A stretch of 19,741 nt of DNA from Bacteroidales bacterium UBA1216 (GTDB lineage Bacteria; Bacteroidota; Bacteroidia; Bacteroidales; Paludibacteraceae): assembly GCA_002309255.1 (NCBI GenBank), contig DBXI01000022.1:1-19741 (forward strand), read 5' to 3'. Under the pieces are notes generated by a model, which saw only the letters and a list, made by a program, of their open reading frames with translations, was not told the origin of the DNA and ran no database searches. The position numbers were made by a program, and so were the translations under genes. This document shows positions 6,214 through 12,805 of the stretch, piece by piece; position 1 is the first letter of the stretch, and each line of letters begins with the position of its first letter.

Positions 6214-7047
6214 TCAAACGTCCATCCTCCTGATTGCAGCCAGATGATGGGTGAATAGCTGTTGCTCCTGCCCGTAAATACCACGCTCGCTGATGCGCTC
6301 GATCTTCACGCGTCCTGAGCAATGGATCACACGCTCCTGATCCAGCAGTAGCCCTACATGGGTGATGCGTGTGTCACCCGCGCTGTTGTGCGGCAGAGTA
6401 CCCTCGGCATCAGGGTCTGCATGGTCGAAGAAAACCAGGTCGCCCGCTTGCGCCTCATTTAGGCTCGTCACCTCTCGGCCGCACTTGACCTGCTGACCGG
6501 CGTTACGCGGCAGTTTGATCCCGAACAGGCTCATCACCGTCTGCGTCAGCCCTGAGCAATCCAGCCCCAAAGCGTTCTTCCCGCCCCACAAGTACGGCGT
6601 GTTCAGTAGGAAACGTGTTACCTGCATCAGTGTCTGCTGATTCAGCGCCAAGGGCTTCTCTGCCACCGCCGCGCTGTCGATGCGGAACATGACACCCAGC
6701 ACACTGAACTGCCCGTCATGGTAGTCAGCCAGCCTTGTACCCATCGTGAGCGGGATCGTCTGTCCGTTGTTCATGCTCACGGCGTAGGTCATCGGTTGCA
6801 TCACGCGCGCCGTACTTGCTGCCATTGCCGCTGCATACGTAGCGTACTCCTCATCCGTCATCGGAGTGAGCATCTTGCTATCTACATAACCTTCTTCGCC
6901 ATCCGCCTCATTGCGCACCTTGTACCAGCGCGGCTGCTCATCCAGCACCTCACATAATTCGCCGAACAGGAGTTGTGTCTCCTGCTCCGCGCCCTCGCGC
7001 GCATCCGCGCGCACAGGTACAATACTATATAACACTATCGCATGCAC
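6214..7047 (-). CDS. NlpC/P60 cysteine peptidase (dipeptidyl-peptidase VI-like)
   Basis: A 277-aa peptidoglycan peptidase, expected to cleave the gamma-D-Glu-to-diamino-acid bond of stem peptides. Residues 1-62 form an SH3-like domain (GELCEVLDEQPRWYKVR, EGYVDSKML) and residues 85-130 a linking domain. The NlpC/P60 domain spans 137-272, with YLWGGKNALGLDCSGLTQ (nucleophile Cys164), ITHVGLLLD (His230) and VIHCSGR (His242 as third polar residue). The catalytic triad is complete. There is no obvious signal peptide; the start is read as GTG at 7045-7047, since a stop lies seven codons upstream. Several Bacteroidales relatives also lack a signal and act on recycled muropeptides inside the cell. 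It follows nadB by 24 nt and precedes the secreted nuclease by 30 nt. Confidence 0.88.
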   Translation of the reverse strand: MHAIVLYSIVPVRADAREGAEQETQLLFGELCEVLDEQPRWYKVRNEADGEEGYVDSKMLTPMTDEEYATYAAAMAASTARVMQPMTYAVSMNNGQTIPLTMGTRLADYHDGQFSVLGVMFRIDSAAVAEKPLALNQQTLMQVTRFLLNTPYLWGGKNALGLDCSGLTQTVMSLFGIKLPRNAGQQVKCGREVTSLNEAQAGDLVFFDHADPDAEGTLPHNSAGDTRITHVGLLLDQERVIHCSGRVKIERISERGIYGQEQQLFTHHLAAIRRMDV

Positions 7048-7071
7048 AGGTCTCTGACTTATATATTATTT

Positions 7072-8673
7072 CTACCAGACTTCCTGGTCGTTGGCCTTTG
7101 GATTATGCGGGTAGTCAATCGTGTAGTGCAGTCCTCTGCTCTCCTTGCGCTCCAGAGCCTGACGGGTGATCAGGTAACCGACGTTGATCATGTTCCTCAG
7201 CTCGCAGATATCCTTGGTGGGTTTCACGCGCTTGAACAGATCCTCGGTCTCCTCGTACAGCAGGTCGAGTCGTTCCCACGCACGCCTCAGGCGCAGGTCG
7301 GAACGCACTATCCCCACGTAGGTGGACATAACCTGACCGACCTCCTTCATGTCTTGCGAGATCAGCACCTGCTCCTCGTTACTCATCGTACCCTCGTCGT
7401 TCCAGTCGGGCACACGGTCGTTGAAGTCGTACTGCTCAATCACACTCAGGCTGTGCTTGGCTGCCGCATCGGCATACACCACCGCCTCAATCAGCGAGTT
7501 GCTCGCCAGGCGGTTACCGCCGTGCAGACCGGTGCAGCTACACTCGCCTACGGCATACAGCCGACGAATAGTGGACTGACCGTCCAGATCAACCTTGATC
7601 CCACCGCACATGTAGTGTGCGCACGGCGCAACGGGAATATACTCTTTCGTGATGTCTATACCGATGCTCAGGCACTTGGCGTAGATGTTCGGGAAGTGAT
7701 GCTTGGTCTCTTCTGCATCTTTGTGCGTCACGTCCAGGCAGACATGATCGATACCGTGTATCTTCATCTCGTTGTCTATCGCGCGAGCCACAATATCGCG
7801 CGGTGCGAGCGACAGGCGCGCGTCGTACTTCTGCATGAACTCCTCGCCATTAGGCAAGCGCAATATACCTCCGTATCCGCGCATGGCTTCGGTGATCAGG
7901 TAGGCGGGATGTGTCTCGCCCGGGTTATATAGCGCCGTGGGATGAAACTGTACGAACTCCATGTCTTTGATGATCCCCTTGGCGCGATGCACCATAGCGA
8001 TACCGTCGCCGGTAGCTATGTTCGGGTTGGTGGTCGTGGCATATACAGCTCCTGTGCCGCCGGTAGCCATCAGCGTGATGCGGCTCAGGTAGGTATCTAT
8101 CTTGCCCGTCTCGGGATCGATGATGTAGGCGCCGTAGCACTCCTTGTCGGGCGTGCGGTGCGTGACGCGTACGCCCAGGTGATGCTGCGTGATGATCTCC
8201 ACGGCAAAGTGGTTCTCCAGCACGTCTATCCACGGGTTGTTTTTCACAGCCTCCATCAGTCCGCGCTGGATCTCCGCACCCGTGTCATCAGCGTGGTGCA
8301 GGATGCGGAACTCGGAGTGTCCTCCCTCGCGGTGCAGGTCATAGTTACCCTCGGCGTTCTTGTCGAAGTTCACGCCCCACTGCACCAGCTCCTGTATCTG
8401 CTCGGGAGCACGGCGTACCACCTGCTCCACGGCTGCCGGATCGCTGATCCAGTCGCCGGCTACCATCGTGTCGTGAATATGCTTGTCGAAATCATCCACA
8501 AGCAGGTTCGTCACCGATGCAATACCTCCTTGTGCCTTGGCTGTGTTCGCCTCATCGAGTGTCGTCTTGCAGCACAGGGCGATCTTGTACTTCTGCGCGC
8601 GCGCAACCTTCAGGGCAAAGCTCATACCGGCTACGCCGCCACCAATAATCAGAAAATCGTATTTATGTGTCAT
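7072..8673 (-). CDS. nadB: L-aspartate oxidase
   Basis: A 533-aa flavoprotein of the succinate dehydrogenase/fumarate reductase flavoprotein family that oxidises L-aspartate to iminoaspartate, the first step of de novo NAD synthesis, in the cytosol. The N-terminus has the FAD-binding IIGGGVAGMSFAL (residues 9-21), followed by AKAQGGIASV. Further family motifs are HREGGHSEFRILHHADDTG, LMATGGTGAVY, GDGIAMVHRAKG, FVQFHPTALY, LITEAMRGYGG, HYMCGGIKVD and CTGLHGGNRLASNSL. Length and motif order are normal. The start is ATG 8671-8673. nadA and nadC are not in the window. A terminator hairpin at 8709-8732 separates it from gcvH. No TAnnTTTG box is visible in the 78 nt upstream, so it may depend on read-through or on a non-consensus promoter. 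Confidence 0.96.
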   Translation of the reverse strand: MTHKYDFLIIGGGVAGMSFALKVARAQKYKIALCCKTTLDEANTAKAQGGIASVTNLLVDDFDKHIHDTMVAGDWISDPAAVEQVVRRAPEQIQELVQWGVNFDKNAEGNYDLHREGGHSEFRILHHADDTGAEIQRGLMEAVKNNPWIDVLENHFAVEIITQHHLGVRVTHRTPDKECYGAYIIDPETGKIDTYLSRITLMATGGTGAVYATTTNPNIATGDGIAMVHRAKGIIKDMEFVQFHPTALYNPGETHPAYLITEAMRGYGGILRLPNGEEFMQKYDARLSLAPRDIVARAIDNEMKIHGIDHVCLDVTHKDAEETKHHFPNIYAKCLSIGIDITKEYIPVAPCAHYMCGGIKVDLDGQSTIRRLYAVGECSCTGLHGGNRLASNSLIEAVVYADAAAKHSLSVIEQYDFNDRVPDWNDEGTMSNEEQVLISQDMKEVGQVMSTYVGIVRSDLRLRRAWERLDLLYEETEDLFKRVKPTKDICELRNMINVGYLITRQALERKESRGLHYTIDYPHNPKANDQEVW

Positions 8674-8702
8674 CTTGTTTCAGCTATTGTATGCTGTCGG
8701 AT

Positions 8703-8732
8703 AAAAAAGGGTAAGCCCCATCAGGCTTACCC
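8703..8732 (-). terminator. Intrinsic terminator after gcvH
   Basis: GGGTAAGCC (8709-8717) and GGCTTACCC (8724-8732) form a perfect 9-bp stem with a 6-nt loop. On the minus strand it is followed by six T residues (8703-8708). It lies between gcvH and nadB and would end, or attenuate, transcription from gldJ-gcvH. Confidence 0.9.
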
Positions 8733-8751
8733 TCTCTTGTAGTTATTGCAA

Positions 8752-9129
8752 TTAGTGCAGGCTCGCCTCGTACGCTGCTGCGTCCATCAGGTTATCGAGC
8801 TCACCTGGATCTGTCAGGCGGATGCGTATCATCCATCCTGCCCCGTACGGGTCATTGTTCACCAACTCAGGGTGTGCCTCAAGCTCTTCGTTGACCTCCA
8901 GCACCTCACCGCCGGCAGGCATGTTTAGATCCGACACGGTCTTCACGGCCTCTACCGAACCGAACACCTCGCCTTGGGCAAGTGTCTCACCCAAGGTAGG
9001 TACATCGATGAAAACGATCTCGCCCAACTCACTCTGAGCGTAGTCAGTTATACCTACCAGAGCCTCATCACCTTCCACACGGATCCACTCGTGCTCCGAG
9101 GTGTATCTTACATCATTAGGGAAATTCAT
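8752..9129 (-). CDS. gcvH: Glycine cleavage system H protein
   Basis: A 125-aa cytosolic lipoyl carrier that shuttles the aminomethyl group of glycine between the P, T and L proteins. The lipoyl-attachment site is at residues 57-66 (GSVEAVKTVS, Lys63). The N-terminus NDVRYTSEHEWIRVEG and the internal GITDYAQSELGEIVFIDVP are standard for the family. Length is normal. The gene lies 33 nt after gldJ and is followed by a terminator. The other glycine cleavage genes are absent from the window. The start is ATG 9127-9129. Confidence 0.97.
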   Translation of the reverse strand: MNFPNDVRYTSEHEWIRVEGDEALVGITDYAQSELGEIVFIDVPTLGETLAQGEVFGSVEAVKTVSDLNMPAGGEVLEVNEELEAHPELVNNDPYGAGWMIRIRLTDPGELDNLMDAAAYEASLH

Positions 9130-9162
9130 AACTTATGTATTAAATTGTATTGGTATAAGGAT

Positions 9163-10920
9163 TTACTTTCCGCGGTTCGGTCCCGAGGGGATCTGATCGC
9201 CAATCGTTGACATTGCGCAACGGAAGCCGATAGTGCTCTTGCTCTTGTTACCCTCCAGGTATCTACGCGATGAGGGGTGCAACCAATATACACGGTCGTT
9301 CCACGAACCGCCTTTATATACATGGGTCGTCTTGGTGATCTTCGGTGCATAGATATCGGTGGGATCGATCTTCTTCTCAGCAGCTGGAGCTGCACCGCCC
9401 TCATCACCGCCTTCTTCCTCTTCGCCTTCACCTTCTTCGCCTTCGCCTTCTTCCTCTTCGCTCTCTTCCTCTTCGCTTTCTTCCTCTTCGCCGCCGTTGC
9501 CTTCGGTGTTAGCAGCCAAGCCCTTCAGGAACAATGCTCCGAGTGTATCCAGCGGATAGTCGGTCTGAATGAGCGAAGCAAAGTCGCCGTCCAAGTAGTC
9601 ACGCTTATCGTCGTCACTATTCCACTCTACGTCTATTCCGCCCAGCGGGTTGATCACGTACTGACCGTTCTCATCTTTCTTGGCGCGGCTGTAGATATTA
9701 CCACGGAACGAGTTGTACTCCGTAGCGTCCTGATAGGTGGTCTCACGATATACGTCCAGCACCCATTCGTTCACATTGCCTGCCATGTTGTACAATCCGA
9801 AGTCGTTCGGAGCAAAGGCATCGACGGGGTTGGTGATCACGTATCCGTCATTCAGCATGCCTGATACACCCATCATGTCGCCCTTGCCGCGGATGAAGTT
9901 GGCCTGCATCATCCCCATGTTCTTGTCAGACAAGTCACGAGGGTGATATCCCGACCAAGGATAAACCTTACCTTCTATGGTCAGTCCGTCAGTACCGGCA
10001 ACAGGAGCATAAGCAGCAAACTCCCACTCTGCCTCCGTCGGCAGACGGTAACCGATAACCAGGATTCCGTCGGAGCGATCCACCTTGCGCGGGTTGTTCC
10101 ACGCATCGTGGAACTTCTTGCTCCGGCGCTGGGCATCGGGATTAACGGGATTGTAGTTGCGGTCAACCAGGTACTTCTCGGTGTTGAACACGAACTTGTC
10201 ACGTATCCACTCGTAGGGCACATGATACTCAGTCTGTACATCCTCACCACGTGCCACCTCTACTTCTACCGGCTCGTATCCGGGGTTGGCGTTACGCCAG
10301 TCCTCCAGCTCCGTCTCGCTCAGGGCACGCAGCTGCTTGAAGTTGGGGAACTCGATTGCACCCGCATGAACCAGTGCCAGCTCGTTCACGCGATCGGAAC
10401 GCCACTGGCAGTAATTCATCGCTTGATCCCAACTCACACCTACTACAGGATAGAAGCTGAATGCCGGGTGACGGTAATAGTTCTCCACATACGGCTCGTT
10501 GTACGCCAACTCGTCACGCCAAACCAGTGTATCAGGCAGAGCGGCCTGAACGAGCTTAGGTGCTGCATAGCCGAACACCATAGTCATCCAATGCTCATAC
10601 TCACGCCAGTTCAGGTTCGAGATCTCGTACTTGTCCATATAGAACGAACTAACGGTGATCGACCTGCGCGAATTGTCACGAGGAGCGGTAACGAACTCAT
10701 CGGTCTGACCAATGGCGAATGTTCCGCCCTGAATGGATACCATCCCAACGGGATCAACATTGCCTACGCCCTCCTTGGCCTCGAAGTTGGTGGTCTTTTC
10801 GTCATAATAGTTCCATCCTGTTGTGTTGGAGAATTGGGTGTTCAACTCTCGCGATTTGCAGCCGCTAAAAGCCAACAACGCCACGAACACAACGATTGCA
10901 GATTGCACTACTTTTTTCAT
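9163..10920 (-). CDS. gldJ: Gliding motility / type IX secretion lipoprotein GldJ
   Basis: From the chosen start at 10918-10920 the protein has 585 residues. It opens with a lipoprotein signal (MKKVVQSAIVVFVALLAFSG, then lipobox Cys21); the frame remains open to 10983, but that would bury the signal. The body is a SUMF1/formylglycine-generating-enzyme-like domain with GldJ landmarks: MVSIQGGTFAIGQ, FYMDKYEISNLNWREY, DTLVWRDELAYNEPYV, HPAFSFYPVVGVSWDQA, YRLPTEAEWEFAAYAP, NDFGLYNMAGNVNEWVLDVY, VYKGGSWNDRVYWLHP and IGFRCAMSTIG. GldJ is needed for stability of GldK and for gliding and protein export in Flavobacterium. In non-gliding Bacteroidales it probably serves type IX secretion. An unusual feature is a Glu/Gly-rich acidic tract of about 35 residues placed before the last conserved block. 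The related GldK is shorter and less similar in these landmarks. gcvH follows 33 nt downstream. Confidence 0.9.
   Translation of the reverse strand: MKKVVQSAIVVFVALLAFSGCKSRELNTQFSNTTGWNYYDEKTTNFEAKEGVGNVDPVGMVSIQGGTFAIGQTDEFVTAPRDNSRRSITVSSFYMDKYEISNLNWREYEHWMTMVFGYAAPKLVQAALPDTLVWRDELAYNEPYVENYYRHPAFSFYPVVGVSWDQAMNYCQWRSDRVNELALVHAGAIEFPNFKQLRALSETELEDWRNANPGYEPVEVEVARGEDVQTEYHVPYEWIRDKFVFNTEKYLVDRNYNPVNPDAQRRSKKFHDAWNNPRKVDRSDGILVIGYRLPTEAEWEFAAYAPVAGTDGLTIEGKVYPWSGYHPRDLSDKNMGMMQANFIRGKGDMMGVSGMLNDGYVITNPVDAFAPNDFGLYNMAGNVNEWVLDVYRETTYQDATEYNSFRGNIYSRAKKDENGQYVINPLGGIDVEWNSDDDKRDYLDGDFASLIQTDYPLDTLGALFLKGLAANTEGNGGEEEESEEEESEEEEGEGEEGEGEEEEGGDEGGAAPAAEKKIDPTDIYAPKITKTTHVYKGGSWNDRVYWLHPSSRRYLEGNKSKSTIGFRCAMSTIGDQIPSGPNRGK
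9398..9503. repeat. In-frame low-complexity tract encoding the Glu-rich segment of GldJ
   Basis: The plus strand repeats TTCTTCCTCTTCGCC-like units, giving on the coding strand long runs of GAA/GAG with occasional GGC and AGC. The protein segment is GGEEEESEEEESEEEE and similar. All units are multiples of three bases, so length changes would keep the frame. The tract is a likely site of replication slippage. Confidence 0.8.
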
Positions 10921-11009
10921 GTCTTTTTTGGATATAATTATACCTTTATTACGTAATTCTTTTTCCATAAATCGGAGGCGCATAACTATGCGCTACACGA
11001 TTAAGCCTA

Positions 11010-11041
11010 CAAAGATACAAAAAAAATCCAAATTACACAAA
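11010..11041 (-). promoter_or_regulatory. Promoter of gldJ
   Basis: The minus strand has TTTG (plus 11038-11041), a 20-nt spacer and TATCTTTG (plus 11010-11017), a full Bacteroidota consensus. It faces away from the folP promoter. The 248 nt between the gldJ and folP start codons is very AT-rich and holds only these two divergent promoters. Confidence 0.8.
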
Positions 11042-11141
11042 TTTTTTTTAAAAAAAAAGTAAAAAATGTACATTTTCTTGACAAAATGCTATTTTTCGCA
11101 ACTATTTTGCACAAAAATATGGAAAAAACAATATTTTTTTG

Positions 11142-11149
11142 TATCTTTG
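11142..11149 (+). promoter_or_regulatory. -7 box TATCTTTG of folP
   Basis: TATCTTTG matches TAnnTTTG exactly. The bases 20 nt upstream are TATG (11118-11121), a 3-of-4 match to the -33 TTTG. The predicted leader to the folP ATG at 11169 is only about 13-15 nt. It probably drives folP-cdaA-metG. Confidence 0.75.
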
Positions 11150-11168
11150 TAGGCGCAAATCGTTTGAC

Positions 11169-11987
11169 ATGCATCTAACTGCTTCGTACATATGTCTCAA
11201 TGATAGGTTAATCAACCTGCATCAACCGCTGGTGATGGCCATCATCAACGCTACCCCGGATAGTTTTTTTTCGGGTAGCAGGGCGTACGACGAGTCAAGT
11301 CTTCGCGCAGCTATGTTGCGTGCCGCTAACGAGGGTGCGGACATCATCGATTTAGGTGCCTGCTCAACGCGCCCGAGAGTGCAAACAGCGGACGATGAAT
11401 TGGTCACCGAGCAGCAAGAGTGGCAACGGCTGAGCATGGCGCTCAGCATCGCGCGAGAGATGAATGTGCAAGTGCCCCTCTCGGTGGACACCTTCCGCCT
11501 CGCCATAGCTCGGCGAGCCATTGAGGAGTACAGCGTAGCGATGATCAATGATGTGTCGGGCGGCTGCGACGAGATGTACGACCTCGTAGCGCAGCACAAT
11601 GTGGCATATGTGCTGACATATAACCGTCTGCACGATTCGCACCCTACATCCGACCTGCTATCGGACGCCATGGCGTTCCTCAGCCGACGAGTGGACGCGC
11701 TGCATCGGCGCGGGGTGAGCGATGTAATCATCGACCCCGGATTCGGATTTGGCCAAACGGTAAGCGAGAGCCTCAGCCTTCTCGATAACCTCAGCACCCT
11801 GCGGCATCTTGGCTGCCCTATTTTGGTAGGCATATCGCGCAAGCGGATGGCGTACGAGCCGGCCGGACTCACGCCCGACACCTGCCTCAACGAATCCCTG
11901 CAACTTGAGCGGCAAGCCATCAACCACGGCGCAAACATCCTCCGAGTCCACGATGTCGACGCCACCGTTAAATTGTTATATTGTTAA
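11169..11987 (+). CDS. folP: Dihydropteroate synthase
   Basis: A 272-aa TIM-barrel enzyme condensing 6-hydroxymethyl-dihydropterin diphosphate with p-aminobenzoate in folate synthesis; it is the target of sulfonamides. Visible motifs are VMAIINATPDSFFSGSR (pterin/phosphate loop), ADIIDLGACSTRPR, VPLSVDTFR, MINDVSGG, VIIDPGFGFGQT, ILVGISRKRM and ILRVHDVDATV. The start is the ATG at 11169 (MHLTASY). A TTG at 11139 in the same frame lies inside the promoter and is not used. The final codons lie in an 8-nt tandem repeat. ISRKRM carries Arg where many relatives have Ser or Thr. It is followed closely by cdaA, an arrangement frequent in Bacteroidota. Confidence 0.96.
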   Translation: MHLTASYICLNDRLINLHQPLVMAIINATPDSFFSGSRAYDESSLRAAMLRAANEGADIIDLGACSTRPRVQTADDELVTEQQEWQRLSMALSIAREMNVQVPLSVDTFRLAIARRAIEEYSVAMINDVSGGCDEMYDLVAQHNVAYVLTYNRLHDSHPTSDLLSDAMAFLSRRVDALHRRGVSDVIIDPGFGFGQTVSESLSLLDNLSTLRHLGCPILVGISRKRMAYEPAGLTPDTCLNESLQLERQAINHGANILRVHDVDATVKLLYC

Positions 11988-11990
11988 ATA
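11967..11990 (+). repeat. 8-nt tandem repeat at the folP 3' end
   Basis: GTTAAATT, GTTATATT and GTTAAATA in direct succession encode the last residues and stop of folP and lead into the cdaA start region. The unit resembles the array at 853-880. AT-rich and unstructured, it may simply favour initiation of cdaA. Confidence 0.6.
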
Positions 11991-12019
11991 ATAAATATTA
12001 ATTGTTATTCGTTGTAATT

Positions 12020-12778
12020 GTGTTTTTCGGATTTAAAGACCTGGTAGATATCCTGTTGGTAGCTCTGCTGCTATACGAAGCGTTCCGTCTGCTTCGCACC
12101 TCGGGCGCGGTGAACTTGTTCTGGGGCATTCTGGCATATGTAGGCCTATGGTTCCTCGTTTCGTTCGTGCTGCGACTGGAGCTCACGGGGGCTATCTTTA
12201 ACTTTATCGGTAGCGCCGGAGCTGTAGCATTGGTGGTGATCTTCCAGGAGGAGATACGCGGCATGTTCAGCCGTATAGGCTCGCGCATGAGCAGCGCGCA
12301 ACAAATCGTGCGCTTCCGTCAGCAGAAGGAGCAAGGTGTGCTCACCGACGAACAGATCCACCAGATCGTGCTCGCATGCGAACACATGGCGGACAGCAAG
12401 GTCGGAGCGCTCATCGTTATCGCGACGGAAAATGATCTGGAGGAGTACGAGCAGACCGGCGAAACGATCAACGCCGACATCTCCGCCCGAATGATTGAGA
12501 ACATCTTCTTCAAGAACACTCCTCTGCACGACGGAGCACTCATCATCCGGAGTGGTCGTCTGCAGTCAGCATCGTGCATTCTGCCCGTGTCGAAGAACCA
12601 GCGCATTCCCAAGCACTACGGTCTGCGTCACCGCGCCGCACTCGGTCTGGCGGAGAAATCCGACGCACTATGTATCGTGGTCAGTGAGGAAAGCGGTAAG
12701 ATCAGCATCGCGCAGGACAGCAAGATCGCAGCCATCAAGCTCTCCGCCCTCGTCGACAGACTTCAAAACAACCAATAA
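12020..12778 (+). CDS. cdaA: Membrane diadenylate cyclase CdaA (c-di-AMP synthase)
   Basis: From GTG 12020 the protein has 252 residues. Residues 1-85 hold two to three membrane helices (KDLVDILLVALLLYEAFRLL, NLFWGILAYVGLWFLVSFVL, GAIFNFIGSAGAVALVVIFQ). The DAC (DisA_N) domain follows, with both catalytic motifs intact: LHDGALII (Asp171-Gly-Ala) and GLRHRAALG (Arg203-His-Arg205). It joins two ATP into cyclic di-AMP, a messenger for potassium and cell-wall homeostasis. The GTG start (MFFGFKDLVDI) is chosen because family members begin just before the FGFKD segment; a TTG at 12002 in the same frame gives six extra residues. The gene lies between folP (32 nt) and metG (27 nt). No CdaR-like partner is in the window. 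Confidence 0.94.
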   Translation: MFFGFKDLVDILLVALLLYEAFRLLRTSGAVNLFWGILAYVGLWFLVSFVLRLELTGAIFNFIGSAGAVALVVIFQEEIRGMFSRIGSRMSSAQQIVRFRQQKEQGVLTDEQIHQIVLACEHMADSKVGALIVIATENDLEEYEQTGETINADISARMIENIFFKNTPLHDGALIIRSGRLQSASCILPVSKNQRIPKHYGLRHRAALGLAEKSDALCIVVSEESGKISIAQDSKIAAIKLSALVDRLQNNQ

Positions 12779-12805
12779 ATCGTAAATCTTCAAATCGTAA
12801 ATAAT

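Noticed and set aside
7042..7932. Long open frame on the plus strand, 296 codons
   Set aside because: It lies fully antisense to nadB, whose protein motifs are unmistakable. It has no recognisable domain and is a by-product of GC-rich codon use.
7942..8742. Second long plus-strand frame, 266 codons
   Set aside because: Antisense to the first half of nadB; composition (many Arg, Val, His) is typical of a shadow frame.
9943..10956. Plus-strand frame of 337 codons
   Set aside because: Antisense to gldJ, no family resemblance, and covers the gldJ lipoprotein signal region.
11139..11168. Upstream TTG start for folP
   Set aside because: The TTG overlaps the -7 promoter box, so it would not be in the transcript; the ATG at 11169 is preferred.
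11222..11965. Minus-strand frame of 247 codons
   Set aside because: Antisense to folP, Arg/Ser-rich with no domain.
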